From: JAICJC01 sp963757605
GTDB lineage: Bacteria; Actinomycetota; Thermoleophilia; Gaiellales; JAICJC01
Assembly (NCBI GenBank): GCA_963757605.1
Contig: CAVWSF010000004.1
Span: 115,316 to 179,315 of the forward strand
Direction of reading: 5' to 3'
DNA: 64,000 nucleotides
In this document: in pieces, positions 7,700 to 16,460 of the stretch
Layout: each line of letters starts with the position of its first letter
Numbering within the stretch: position 1 is the stretch's first letter
Made by a program: the position numbers and the translations under genes
Notes under the pieces: model-generated
Told to the model about the DNA's origin: nothing
Database searches by the model: none
The model's input: the letters and a program-made list of their open reading frames with translations, nothing else

Positions 7700-8710
7700 A
7701 TGCGAGCCCTCGTCTACACCGAGGGCCGCACGCTCGAGGTGCTCGACGTACCCGTCCAGCCGGCCGCCTCGGGCGAGGTGTCGCTGCGGGTCTCGGCCGC
7801 CGGCATCTGCGGGTCGGATGTTCACGGCGTGGCGACTCGCAGCCCGCGCCGGCAGCCGCCGCTGATCATGGGTCACGAGCTGACCGGCCAAGTCGTCGAG
7901 GTGGGTAGCGGCGTGCCGGAGGAGCTGATCGGAACGTACGTCGCCGTCAACCCGCAGGTCCCGTGCGGCGTCTGCTCCGCGTGCAGGTCGGGCCGCGAGA
8001 ACGTCTGCCAGGACCGCGAGCTCGTCGGGGGGACGCGCCCCGGCGGGTTCGGCGAGCTGGTGTCGGTCCCGGCCCGGTGCCTGCACGTCCTCCCGGAAGG
8101 GCTCGAGCTGGACATCGGCGTCATGGCCGAGCCGCTGGCAACGTGCGTGCATGGCGTCGGGCTGATCGGCCGCGTCGCACCGCGGTCCGCGGTCGTGCTG
8201 GGAGCCGGTACGATCGGCGTTCTGGCAGTGCAGATGCTGCGGCTGATCGGGACCGGGTGGATCGCGGTCAGCGACGTCGATGCAGGCCGCCGCGAGGGCG
8301 TCTCGGGCGTGGCCGACATCGTGTTGGCGCCCGAGGAGCTCGACGCGGCGCTCGAGGGGCGGGGTATCGAGGTCGCCGTCGACGCCGTCGGCACCTCCTC
8401 GACACGGCATGACTCCGTGCGGTTGCTCGAGCCGCTCGGCGCGGCGCTCTGGTTCGGCATGCACGACCAGGACTCGCCGATCCCGGCGTTCGAACTCGTC
8501 GTCCGTGAGCAGCGGATCCTCGGCTCCTTCGCGTACACGAACCCGGAGTTCGCCCGGGCCGTCGAGCTGCTTTCATCGGGTCAGATCCAGCCCGTCGTGT
8601 CGAGCAGCATCGTCCCGCTTGACGACAGCGCATCGGCGTTCGAGGCGCTCGTGGCAGGCGCCGCGGCCACGAGCCTCAAATCGATCGTCGCTCCCGACCC
8701 TCCCATCTGA
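7700..8710 (+). CDS. Zinc-dependent medium-chain alcohol/polyol dehydrogenase
   Basis: The 336-residue MDR protein has CGSDVHG (catalytic zinc Cys), GHE, a structural zinc site CGVCSACRSGRENVC, and the nucleotide-binding GAGTIGVLA. It resembles threonine and sorbitol dehydrogenases. ATG 7700 follows the dehydratase by 7 nt. It probably oxidises a secondary alcohol of the sugar acid or its breakdown product with NAD(P). The exact substrate cannot be read from sequence. Confidence 0.85.
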   Translation: MRALVYTEGRTLEVLDVPVQPAASGEVSLRVSAAGICGSDVHGVATRSPRRQPPLIMGHELTGQVVEVGSGVPEELIGTYVAVNPQVPCGVCSACRSGRENVCQDRELVGGTRPGGFGELVSVPARCLHVLPEGLELDIGVMAEPLATCVHGVGLIGRVAPRSAVVLGAGTIGVLAVQMLRLIGTGWIAVSDVDAGRREGVSGVADIVLAPEELDAALEGRGIEVAVDAVGTSSTRHDSVRLLEPLGAALWFGMHDQDSPIPAFELVVREQRILGSFAYTNPEFARAVELLSSGQIQPVVSSSIVPLDDSASAFEALVAGAAATSLKSIVAPDPPI

Positions 8711-8717
8711 TGACGCC

Positions 8718-9368
8718 ATGGCCCTGACACACCTCACGATCCAGCAGGCGGTCGCCGACGCCGTGCGGACGCGCGTCATCAGCGGCGAGCTCCCGGCCGG
8801 GACGAGGATCGATCAGGATGCCCTGGCCGCGGAGTTCTCGGTCAGCCGGATGCCGGTCCGCGAGGCCCTGCGGCAGCTGGGGGCGGAAGGGTTCGTGACC
8901 ATCGTCCCGCACCGCGGGGCGATCGTGACGGCGCTCAGCCCCGCCGAGGTCGAGGAGATCTACGAGATCCGCGCTGCGCTCGAGGGCGTGGCGGCAAGGC
9001 ACGCGAGCCAGGCGGTGACGGACGCCGACCTGGAGGGGTTGCGCAAGATCCTGGCCGCGATGCGAAACGAGAAGGAGATCGACACCTGGGTGGCGCTGAA
9101 CGCGGAGTTCCACGACACCATCAACCAGGCTTGCGCACGGCCCCGGCTGCTCGAGCTGATCCAGCGGTTCCGCGAGCAGTCCCAGCCGTACATCCGGCTC
9201 TACGTCCAGCGCCTCCACAAGAACACGCAGGCGCGGAAGGAGCACCGCGCCATCCTCGAGGCACTGGCCGGCCGCAGTCCCGACCAGGCCGAGACCGCGG
9301 TACGGGACCACCTCGTCAGCACGGGCCGGACGGTCGCCGCGTTCGCACGGGCAGCGGACGAGGGCTAG
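8718..9368 (+). CDS. GntR-family regulator with FCD domain
   Basis: The 216-residue protein has an N-terminal winged helix (about 8-75, with LAAEFSVSRMPVREALRQL) and an all-helical FCD ligand domain (about 85-210; metal-site-like D and H residues in EFHDTINQ and the later RKEHRAI). FCD regulators commonly sense organic acids. It closes the E1-dehydratase-dehydrogenase operon and is convergent with the aldolase gene, their stop codons overlapping. The TTGATC-N3-GATCAA sites at 4545 and 11399 are its likely targets. Confidence 0.88.
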   Translation: MALTHLTIQQAVADAVRTRVISGELPAGTRIDQDALAAEFSVSRMPVREALRQLGAEGFVTIVPHRGAIVTALSPAEVEEIYEIRAALEGVAARHASQAVTDADLEGLRKILAAMRNEKEIDTWVALNAEFHDTINQACARPRLLELIQRFREQSQPYIRLYVQRLHKNTQARKEHRAILEALAGRSPDQAETAVRDHLVSTGRTVAAFARAADEG

Positions 9369-10282
9369 CTCAGGGCCAGGGCGCCGAGCCGCTGCCGCGC
9401 AGCGGCCAGCGCCGCGTGCAGGTCCGCGGCCTCGGCGCCGATCCCCTGAAGCGGCGCACGCACCGTGGGAGTCGCGATCGTTCCGTCGTGCGCCAGCACC
9501 GTCTTCAACCGGGCGCGGAAGTCGCGCAGCGGCGGGGCGAACAGCCGCTCGATGTAGGCGTCGAGCGCCGCCTGGATCTCGGCGGCATCAGCGGTCCCGC
9601 GCGCCGTCCACATCGCCGCGTAGGCCCGGGCGTCGCTCGCCGCAGCGGCCAGCATCGCCCCGTCGGCGCCACCCTCGAGCGACTCGAGGATGAATGAGTC
9701 CTGCCCCGAGAGCAGCGCGACGTCGTGGCGCCCGCCGGCGAAGGCGGCGACCGACTCCGCGAACCGGGCCGGGTCCCACGATGACTCCTTGATCGCCTCG
9801 ACGCCCGGTACCTCAGCAAGCCGCCTGAGCACGTCGACGTCGAACGTCGCACCGAGCCCGTGCGGGGCCTGGTAGACGATGAGCGGGACGTCGGTCGCGG
9901 CTGCGATCGCCTCGTAGTAGGCGGCCACCTGCCCGGCGTCGAGCGGCGCTCCCATGAGGACCGGCGGCGTGAACACCTGGAGCGCGACGGCTCCGAGGTC
10001 GCCGGCAGACCGGGCGCTCGCGGCAGCCGAGGAGGTGTGGGCCGGCAGGAGCCCGGCAGCGACGGGCACCCGGTCGCCGATCTGCCGCACGGCGAACCCC
10101 AGCACGGCGTCGCGCTCGTCCGGCGTGAGCAGCGCCCCTTCGCCGGTGTCGGAGGTGACGACGACGCCCGTGAGCCCGCACCCGACGAACGACTCGAGGT
10201 GTGCCTCGAGCGACGCCCAGTCGATCGACTCGTCCTCGTGCATGGGGGTGGCCACCCCGGCGATGACGCCCGCCCAATCCAT
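9365..10282 (-). CDS. Dihydrodipicolinate synthase/N-acetylneuraminate lyase family aldolase or dehydratase
   Basis: The 305-residue TIM-barrel protein has the Schiff-base lysine in EAIKESSWD, the catalytic tyrosine in IVYQAPHG, and TSDTGEGALLT in place of the usual GTTGE loop. Members that cleave or dehydrate 2-keto-3-deoxy sugar acids fit this context: it is coupled (ATGA overlap at 10282) to an enolase-superfamily dehydratase that would supply such a substrate. ATG 10282 begins at the conserved MDWAGVIAGVATP. The product would be pyruvate plus an aldehyde, or a 2-oxo-semialdehyde. Confidence 0.82.
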   Translation of the reverse strand: MDWAGVIAGVATPMHEDESIDWASLEAHLESFVGCGLTGVVVTSDTGEGALLTPDERDAVLGFAVRQIGDRVPVAAGLLPAHTSSAAASARSAGDLGAVALQVFTPPVLMGAPLDAGQVAAYYEAIAAATDVPLIVYQAPHGLGATFDVDVLRRLAEVPGVEAIKESSWDPARFAESVAAFAGGRHDVALLSGQDSFILESLEGGADGAMLAAAASDARAYAAMWTARGTADAAEIQAALDAYIERLFAPPLRDFRARLKTVLAHDGTIATPTVRAPLQGIGAEAADLHAALAAARQRLGALALS

Positions 10283-11406
10283 CAGCGTTCGCAGACGAAC
10301 GACGCCAGCGTGGCGGCGCCCATCCGCCCCCAGTCGACGACGACGCCCAGCCCCGACGCTGTAGGCGCCTCGACGTGGCCGTCGGCCGAGATCCGGTACG
10401 GGTTCTCGACGCCGAACTCGTGCGGCTCGAGAGGCACCGGGAGCTCGAACATCCCGGTGGCCGCCATCCCCAGGCCGAGGTGGAGGTTGGCTGCCTGGAT
10501 GAGCGTGTATCCCCAGCTCTGAAGCTCGGCCCACACTCCCGCACCCTCGGCCAAAGCGACCAGCTTGCGCGACGGCGTGAACCCACCGGCCACCGTGACG
10601 TCGAAGCGCAACGCGTCCCAGGGATGACGCATGAGCGCGTCGCCAACCGACCGGATATCGACGATGTCGTTGCCGCCGGCGAGGATCGGTACGCCGACCT
10701 GCCGGCGCAGGTCGGCGTACCCGGCCAGATCGTGGTCGGGCAGAGGAGCCTCAAGCCACCGGAACCCCATCGCGTCGAGCTCCCGCGCGACCCGTAGCGC
10801 GCCGTGCCGGTCGTAGCGCTGCTCGGCGTCGTGCATCATGGCCATCCCCGACCCGCCGTGGGCGGCGTGCACCCTACGCAGCATCTCGAGATCGCGGTCG
10901 GGCTCGCACCAGGCATGGAACTTGACGGCGCGGAACCCTCGCTCGCGCAGCTCCCCGACGAACGCGACGTAGGCGTCGGCGTCGGCGAGAAGTGGCGTCG
11001 ACGCATAGGCGGGGAGCCGCGTCCGCGAGCCGCCGAGGAGCTGGTACAGCGGCACACCGGCTCGCTGCGCCGCGATGTCCCAGAGCGCGATGTCCAGCGC
11101 CGACTGGGCACCGGTCAGCAAGGGGAGCGCGAAATCCTGGAGTCCGTACCACACGGCTTCCCGTTGCAACGGATCCACCCCGACGACGCGCGGCGCGAGG
11201 TGGCGCAGGGTCTCGAGAACGGACAGGTCGAACCGCCCGGTCGAGTACGACGGGGTCGCGCCCACCCCTTCGAGCCCCTGGCCGTCGAAGGCGCGAACGA
11301 TGGTGAGCGTGCCGTACTGCTGGTCGAGGTCGGAGGCCCAGCTGTACCGGTCGACGTCGGGGCCGATCGCGCACGCTTCGATCCGCTCGATCACGATTTT
11401 GATCAT
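10282..11406 (-). CDS. Enolase-superfamily (mandelate racemase/MLE type) sugar-acid dehydratase, divergent subgroup
   Basis: The 374-residue protein has the capping domain, KFHAWC at the end of the second barrel strand, HDAEQRY (first metal ligand) and LEAPLPD (second). The third position reads AGGND, with Asn where Glu is usual, and no catalytic His stands in the later AELQSW segment, so it differs from its neighbours. It is coupled to the aldolase gene. ATG 11406 lies inside the TTGATC-N3-GATCAT site; GTG 11394 is an alternative start. The acid dehydrated is unknown. Confidence 0.78.
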   Translation of the reverse strand: MIKIVIERIEACAIGPDVDRYSWASDLDQQYGTLTIVRAFDGQGLEGVGATPSYSTGRFDLSVLETLRHLAPRVVGVDPLQREAVWYGLQDFALPLLTGAQSALDIALWDIAAQRAGVPLYQLLGGSRTRLPAYASTPLLADADAYVAFVGELRERGFRAVKFHAWCEPDRDLEMLRRVHAAHGGSGMAMMHDAEQRYDRHGALRVARELDAMGFRWLEAPLPDHDLAGYADLRRQVGVPILAGGNDIVDIRSVGDALMRHPWDALRFDVTVAGGFTPSRKLVALAEGAGVWAELQSWGYTLIQAANLHLGLGMAATGMFELPVPLEPHEFGVENPYRISADGHVEAPTASGLGVVVDWGRMGAATLASFVCER

Positions 11407-11413
11407 AGATCAT
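11399..11413. promoter_or_regulatory. Second TTGATC-N3-GATCAT inverted repeat, putative GntR operator
   Basis: It matches the site at 4545-4559 in both arms except the last base, with the same three-base spacer. It overlaps the start of the divergent-subgroup dehydratase gene, where binding could block transcription or translation. Confidence 0.5.
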
Positions 11414-11422
11414 CCCCGTTCC

Positions 11423-11452
11423 TTGACGTCCGCCGCGGCGATCGCATAGACT
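11423..11452 (+). promoter_or_regulatory. Putative sigma-70 promoter of the solute-binding-protein-like gene
   Basis: TTGACG, 18 nt, TAGACT. Transcription would begin near 11459, about at the GTG 11462, so the transcript may be leaderless. A LacI-type operator lies directly downstream at 11469-11480. Confidence 0.45.
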
Positions 11453-11461
11453 CGCCGCGAC

Positions 11462-12589
11462 GTGCCAGGCAAACGTTTGTCTAACGTGGTGCTCCGCGCA
11501 CTGGGCTGGGATCATCCACGCTGCATGTCTCCGATGCGGGCCTGTGCGGAGCGCTGGCACGCGATGGGCGAAGCGGGTGTCCGGTGGGAGGCCCGCTCGC
11601 TGGAGGCGTTCGGCGACCAGCCGCTCGAGGAGGTCGCCGGCGACTACGACCTGGTCGTGATCGATCACCCGTTCTGCGGCTGGGCCGAGCGGACTGGATG
11701 CCTGACGCCGCTCGATGAGCTGCTCGACGACGCGACGCTGTCGGAGCTTCGCGCCGGCGCCGTCGGTCCCAGCCACGACTCCTACACGCACGCCGGACAC
11801 CAGTGGGGTCTCGCGACGGATGCGGCCTGCCAGGTCGCCGCCGTGCGCGACGACCTGATGGGCGGCGAGGAGACGCCGCGGAGCTGGGACGACGTCGTCG
11901 AGCTCGCCGCCCGCCAGCCGGGAGCGATCGCGCTCCCGCTGTCTCCCCCGCACGCGATCTCGAGCTGGCTCAGCCTCGCCGGCGCGCACGGCGGCGAGCC
12001 GTTCGCGCGCGACGCCGCCGACGCCCGTGCGACCCAGGTCCTGGCCCGCCTCGCGCGGCTGGGGCCCCGTGAGGCCCTCGACTGGGAGCCGCCGGACGCC
12101 CTGGAGCGGATGACGTCAAGCGACGACGTCGCCTACATGCCCCTCACGTACGGGTACAGCTCGTACGGCACCCCGGGCTCGCGCCCATGCCGATTCGTCG
12201 ACGCCCCGGCAGTCGTGGACGAGCCGCGCGGCTCGGTGCTGGGCGGAGCCGGACTTGCGGTCTCGGCCGCGTCTGCGCATCCGGCCGAGGCGGCGGCGTT
12301 CGCAGCCTGGGCGAGCGGCGCCGCCGCCCAGCACGACATCGTGGCCCGTGCCGGCGGCCAGCCTGGTCACCGATCGGCATGGGACGATCCCGAGCTCGAC
12401 GTGCTGGCGGGTGGGTTCTACTCGGGGACGCGGGCATCGATCGACGCCGCCTGGGTCCGCCCACGCGACGACTGGTGGCCAGCGTTCCAGCTCGAGGCGG
12501 GCCGCCTGCTCACCAACAACCTGCTCGCGGGAGACGCCGATGACCTCACCGGCCAGCTCCATGAACTGCATCGGAGGCACAGCGCATGA
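11462..12589 (+). CDS. Family 1 extracellular-solute-binding-protein-like, without signal peptide
   Basis: The 375-residue protein resembles sugar-type ABC transporter substrate-binding proteins (LRALGWDHPR, DLVVIDHPFCGWA, YMPLTYGYSSYG, LAVSAASAHPAEAAAFAAW). It lacks a signal peptide and lipobox, and no permease or ATPase gene is near. It may therefore be a cytoplasmic ligand-binding protein. Start choice is open: GTG 11462 puts the LacI operator inside codons 3-7, while TTG 11477, GTG 11486 or GTG 11489 would place it upstream. It overlaps the next dehydratase by ATGA at 12586-12589. Confidence 0.6.
   Translation: MPGKRLSNVVLRALGWDHPRCMSPMRACAERWHAMGEAGVRWEARSLEAFGDQPLEEVAGDYDLVVIDHPFCGWAERTGCLTPLDELLDDATLSELRAGAVGPSHDSYTHAGHQWGLATDAACQVAAVRDDLMGGEETPRSWDDVVELAARQPGAIALPLSPPHAISSWLSLAGAHGGEPFARDAADARATQVLARLARLGPREALDWEPPDALERMTSSDDVAYMPLTYGYSSYGTPGSRPCRFVDAPAVVDEPRGSVLGGAGLAVSAASAHPAEAAAFAAWASGAAAQHDIVARAGGQPGHRSAWDDPELDVLAGGFYSGTRASIDAAWVRPRDDWWPAFQLEAGRLLTNNLLAGDADDLTGQLHELHRRHSA
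11469..11480. promoter_or_regulatory. LacI-type operator GCAAACGTTTGT
   Basis: Perfect ten-base palindrome CAAACGTTTG just after the TTGACG/TAGACT promoter. It is one of five related sites (RCAAWCGWTTGY-like) in the island, the others at 20494, 23598, 24667 and 28063. Confidence 0.6.
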
Positions 12590-13776
12590 GGATCACCGGG
12601 GTCGACTGCCACATCCTGCTGGATCCAGGGTACGAGCGCGATGCGACCAGCTCGAACCAGGACGACATCGTGGTCGAGGTGCACACCGACGAGGGCATCA
12701 CCGGCATCGGCGAGACCGACCTGAACGCCTGGGTCGCCCGCGAGTGCATCGAGGCGCCGGGGATGCACACGATGGATCTCGGACTTGGCCAGACGCTGAT
12801 CGGCATGGACCCCCTCGACCCGGTGAAGGTCTGGGAGCACCTGTACATCGGAACCGCGATGACCGGCCGCCGCGGGGCGGCCGTGCACGCCCTGGGCGCG
12901 ATCGATATGGCGTTGTGGGACATCTGCGGCAAGGCCGCCAGCCTCCCCACGTGGCAGCTTCTGGGCGCGAAGGCGCGCGACTCGTTCCAGCCGTATGCGT
13001 CGCTCCTGCCCAAGGCCGACGGCGGCTTCGACGAGTTCAGCCAGACCCTCGTCGACCAGGCGTCGTGGGCGAAGGGCCTCGGCTTCACCGCCGCGAAGCT
13101 CGAGATCCTGATCACGGGTCCCTACGCGCACTCCGGGCTCGACATCCCCGACGACCGGATGATCGAGACGATCGCCGGTGTCCGCGGTGCAGTCGGTGCC
13201 GAGTTCACGATCATGGTCGACGTCGCCTACGCATGGAAGACGGTGGAGCGTGCCCTGGAGGTGATCGAGAGCTGGGCCGACCTCGATGTGTTCTTCGTCG
13301 AGACACCCCTCTGGGCCGACGACCTCGAGGGGTACGCGGAGCTGGCACGGCGGTCGCCGACCAGGATTGCGGCGGGCGAGTGGCTCGCCACCCGGTTCGA
13401 GTTCCTCGATCTGATGGATCGCGGTGGGGTCCAGGTCGCCCAGCCGGACGTCGGTCGCGTGGGGGGGCTGACCGAGGCCCGCCGGGTGTGCGATCTCGCC
13501 GGGGAGCGCGGCCGGCTGATCGTGCCCCACGGCTGGAAGACGGGGATCACCGTGGCCGCGACGGCCCATCTGGCCGCGGTCACCCCGCACATGCCGTTCT
13601 TCGAGTACGTCCCCCAGCAGGTCGCCGAATCGCGGCTGCGGCGCGAGCTGGTGACGGACGAGCTCGTGCTGGTCGATGGCGAGCTCGCACTCCCCGCGCG
13701 GCCCGGGCTCGGCGTCGAGCTGAACCGCGAGGTGCTCGAGGAGTTCGAGCAGGCAGCCAGGCGCGTTCGTCGTTGA
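12586..13776 (+). CDS. Enolase-superfamily (mandelate racemase/MLE type) acid-sugar dehydratase
   Basis: The 396-residue protein has a complete catalytic set: KLE after the second strand region, MVDVAYAW (Asp ligand), VETPLW (Glu), AAGEW (Glu) and VPHGWKTG (general-base His). By family it removes water from a sugar acid to give a 2-keto-3-deoxy acid, using Mg2+. It is followed by an SMP-30 lactonase, a logical upstream step. It is clearly paralogous to the protein at 15269 on the other strand; the two share long stretches including GIGETDLNAW and the SESRL-like end. Confidence 0.85.
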   Translation: MRITGVDCHILLDPGYERDATSSNQDDIVVEVHTDEGITGIGETDLNAWVARECIEAPGMHTMDLGLGQTLIGMDPLDPVKVWEHLYIGTAMTGRRGAAVHALGAIDMALWDICGKAASLPTWQLLGAKARDSFQPYASLLPKADGGFDEFSQTLVDQASWAKGLGFTAAKLEILITGPYAHSGLDIPDDRMIETIAGVRGAVGAEFTIMVDVAYAWKTVERALEVIESWADLDVFFVETPLWADDLEGYAELARRSPTRIAAGEWLATRFEFLDLMDRGGVQVAQPDVGRVGGLTEARRVCDLAGERGRLIVPHGWKTGITVAATAHLAAVTPHMPFFEYVPQQVAESRLRRELVTDELVLVDGELALPARPGLGVELNREVLEEFEQAARRVRR

Positions 13777-13801
13777 CGCCCATCACCGAAAGGACAGGCT
13801 C

Positions 13802-14644
13802 ATGGCATCGCTTTCCGACCTCTACGTGATCGCAGCTCCGCTCGACCACCCCGAGGGCATCGCCACCGGCCCGGACGGCGAGCTCTACGCCGGCGGGGAG
13901 GCCGGCCAGGTGTATCGCATCGACCGGGCGGCGGGAGCGCCGTCGGAGATCGCCAACACGGGCGGCTTCGTTCTCGGGCTGTGCCACGACGCAGCCGGGA
14001 TGATCTACCTGTGCAACCTCGACAGCACGCCGGCCATCCTGCGCATCAACCCCGAGACAGGCGACATCGACACCTGGTGCGACTCCGCGGGCGGCGGCCC
14101 ACTCGAGACGCCCAACTGGCCCGCATTTGCGCCCGACGGTTCGCTCTACTTCACCGACTCCGGCACCGAGGACATGAACATCCAGAACGGCCGGCTGATC
14201 CGCGTCCCACCAGGAGGCGGCGACGGCGAGGTGCTCGGCCTGGGGCCGCTGCACTTCCCGAACGGCATGTGTGTCGATGCCGAGGGCACGCCGATCTTCC
14301 TCGAGACGCTCACACCGCGGCTCTCGCGGGTCGTGGACAGGCGCGTCCAGCTGATCGCCGACCTGCCGGGCACGTCGCCCGACGGCGTCGCGATCTGCGC
14401 GGACGGCGGATTTCTCATCGGCGTCTACTACCCGTTCAGGCTGCTGTACGTGCCGCCCGAGGGTGGGCGTGTCGATGTCCTGCTCGATGACCCGTCGGGG
14501 ATCCACATCCCGATGCCCACCAACGTGACCTTCTACGACGAGGGCCTCACCAAGCTCGCGATCGGCTCGCTGGGAGGAATGGTGGTGAAGGGCATCGACC
14601 TCGGCATGGCCGGTGCGCCGCTTCACTATCCGGCCCAGCCCTAA
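13802..14644 (+). CDS. SMP-30/gluconolactonase-type beta-propeller lactonase
   Basis: The 280-residue protein shows repeated propeller strands (GPDGELYAGGEAGQVYRID, APDGSLYFTDSG, HFPNGMCVD, PDGVAICADGG) with the acidic and Asn residues that hold the metal in SMP-30 lactonases. No signal peptide is present, so it acts in the cytosol. It would hydrolyse a sugar lactone to the acid used by the adjacent dehydratase. ATG 13802 follows a GAAAGGACAGGCTC stretch. It is convergent with the RraA-like gene. Confidence 0.82.
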   Translation: MASLSDLYVIAAPLDHPEGIATGPDGELYAGGEAGQVYRIDRAAGAPSEIANTGGFVLGLCHDAAGMIYLCNLDSTPAILRINPETGDIDTWCDSAGGGPLETPNWPAFAPDGSLYFTDSGTEDMNIQNGRLIRVPPGGGDGEVLGLGPLHFPNGMCVDAEGTPIFLETLTPRLSRVVDRRVQLIADLPGTSPDGVAICADGGFLIGVYYPFRLLYVPPEGGRVDVLLDDPSGIHIPMPTNVTFYDEGLTKLAIGSLGGMVVKGIDLGMAGAPLHYPAQP

Positions 14645-14652
14645 GCGCCTCG

Positions 14653-15303
14653 CTACAGCACGTCGAAGCGGCGGAACGCCTCCGTCGCGCTCGTGCCCTC
14701 GGTGACGGCTGCGCGGAACTCGCTCTCGCCGGCGGCTTTGACCCAGGCCCGCGCGAGCGCCTCCTCGGCGTGGGCGCCGGGGACGACGACCACGCCGTCG
14801 GCATCGGCGACGACGGTGTCGCCGGGCGCCACCGCGACACCCGCCACGGTCACGTCGATCGCATGTGCCACCACCTCGAGTCGCCCATGGATGTCGAGCG
14901 GCGAGGTGCCCCGCGCGAAGACCGGAAATCCGTGCGCCGCTGTCTGCACGCTGTCGCGGACGAGCCCGTCGGTCACGGCGCCCACGCCACCGCGGGCCAG
15001 GCACGCCGTCGACAGGAGCTCGCCCCAGACCGCCGCGGCATCCGACGGCCCGCTGGCAACCATGACGACGTCGCCGGCCCCCACGGCGTCGATCGCGGCG
15101 AGCAGCCCGGCGTACCGCTCGGCAGGCTCGTCGCCTGGCGGCGCGCATGCCATCGTGAACGCCGTGCCCACGACCGTCCGCCCCGGAAGGAGCTGCGTGA
15201 GCCGCGAGATGGACTGATTGCGCAGGCCCATCGCGTCGAGTGCATCCGCGACGTTGGCGGCGCGGAGCTCAGGCGACACGCGCCGCCGCCTCGGCGAACT
15301 CAC
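14653..15303 (-). CDS. RraA-like aldolase (4-hydroxy-4-methyl-2-oxoglutarate aldolase/RraA family)
   Basis: The 216-residue protein carries the family core GELLSTACLARGGVGAVTDG with the following VRD, including the conserved Asp and Arg. Members with this active site cleave 4-hydroxy-2-oxo acids to pyruvate plus a second oxo compound. The position downstream of a dehydratase in the same operon supports an aldolase role rather than RNase E control. GTG 15303 overlaps the dehydratase end by 35 nt; GTG 15279 is an alternative start. Confidence 0.8.
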   Translation of the reverse strand: MSSPRRRRVSPELRAANVADALDAMGLRNQSISRLTQLLPGRTVVGTAFTMACAPPGDEPAERYAGLLAAIDAVGAGDVVMVASGPSDAAAVWGELLSTACLARGGVGAVTDGLVRDSVQTAAHGFPVFARGTSPLDIHGRLEVVAHAIDVTVAGVAVAPGDTVVADADGVVVVPGAHAEEALARAWVKAAGESEFRAAVTEGTSATEAFRRFDVL

Positions 15304-16453
15304 GCACCGCGGCCGGGTTGAGCCCGACCCCGAGCCCGGGCCGCTCGGGTATCCGGAGCCGGCCGTCGGCGAACACGAGCTCCTCGAGCGTCAGGTCCTT
15401 GCGCAGGCGAGACTCGCACAGCTCCGCGGGGAGGAACTCGAAGAAGGGCATGTGCGGAGTGACGGTCGCGAGGTGCGCGGCCGCAGCCACAGATATCCCG
15501 GTCTTCCAGGCGTGCGGGACCACGATCATGCCCGCATCCGCTGCCATGTCGCAGACACGCCGGGCCTCGGTGAACCCGCCCACGCGGCCGATGTCCGGCT
15601 GCACCACGTGCACCGCCGAGCGCTCGATCAGCTGGCGGAACTCGTGCCGCGACGAGAGCCACTCCCCCGCCGCGATCGGCACCGGCGACGCCGCCGCCAG
15701 GCGAGCGTACCCGTCGATGTCGTCCGTCCAGAGCGGCGTCTCGAGGAAGAAGATGTCGTGCTCGGCGATCTGCTCGGCGACGCGGAGAGCGCGCTCGACC
15801 GAGTCGAATGCATACTGGGCATCCACCATGAGGGTCATCTCGGGCCCGGCGGCGGCACGCACCTCGCGCGCGACACGCACGACCCACTCGTCCGGCCCGG
15901 AGAGTCCCTTGTGCGCGTACGGCCCGGAAAAGGTTGCCTCGAGCTTGGCCGCGGCGAACCCTAAGTCGCGGGCGCGACCCGCCCACTCGACCATCGACTC
16001 CAAGTACGCGTCGAACGACGAGACCTCCGGTTGGAGCGACGCGTACGGCGACAGCAGCGCGCCGTGTGCCTCGCCCCAGAGCCTCCAGCAGGGGACGCGC
16101 TCGGCCTTCCCGCGCAGATCCCAGAGCGCGATATCGAGCGCGCCGAGCGCGTGTACCAGGGCGCCGCGCCGCCCGGTCATGCAGGTGCCTACGTAGAGTT
16201 CCTCCCACAACTCCTCGACACCGGTCGGGTCGCGCCCCAGAAGCAGCGCGCGCAGACCGCGGTCCATCGTGTGGGTGCCGGGCGCTTCGATGCAGGCGCG
16301 GGCGATCCATGCGTTGAGGTCGGTCTCGCCGATCCCCGTGATCCCCGCGTCGGTGTCGATCTCGACGACGATCGTGTCCTGGGCGGAGCTCGTCGCCCCG
16401 ACGTCGAAGCCCGGATCGAGCAGGACATGCGTCCTGATGTCGGTGATGCGCAC
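15269..16453 (-). CDS. Enolase-superfamily (mandelate racemase/MLE type) acid-sugar dehydratase, paralogue of 12586
   Basis: About 394 residues with KLE, MVDAQYAF (Asp), LETPLW (Glu), AAGEW (Glu) and VPHAWKTG (His): all catalytic positions are present. GTG 16453 was chosen because the protein then begins VRITDIRTHVLLDPG, aligned with MRITGVDCHILLDPG of the paralogue, and leaves 7 nt after the SDR stop. GTG... at 16486 is also open. Near identity of fold and motifs with the 12586 protein suggests duplication with substrate divergence. Confidence 0.85.
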   Translation of the reverse strand: MRITDIRTHVLLDPGFDVGATSSAQDTIVVEIDTDAGITGIGETDLNAWIARACIEAPGTHTMDRGLRALLLGRDPTGVEELWEELYVGTCMTGRRGALVHALGALDIALWDLRGKAERVPCWRLWGEAHGALLSPYASLQPEVSSFDAYLESMVEWAGRARDLGFAAAKLEATFSGPYAHKGLSGPDEWVVRVAREVRAAAGPEMTLMVDAQYAFDSVERALRVAEQIAEHDIFFLETPLWTDDIDGYARLAAASPVPIAAGEWLSSRHEFRQLIERSAVHVVQPDIGRVGGFTEARRVCDMAADAGMIVVPHAWKTGISVAAAAHLATVTPHMPFFEFLPAELCESRLRKDLTLEELVFADGRLRIPERPGLGVGLNPAAVREFAEAAARVA

Positions 16454-16460
16454 CGGGAGC

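Noticed and set aside
14653..15303. Calling the RraA-like protein a regulator of RNase E.
   Set aside because: Its neighbours are dehydratase and SDR genes of sugar-acid catabolism, and the active-site Arg/Asp of the aldolase branch are kept.
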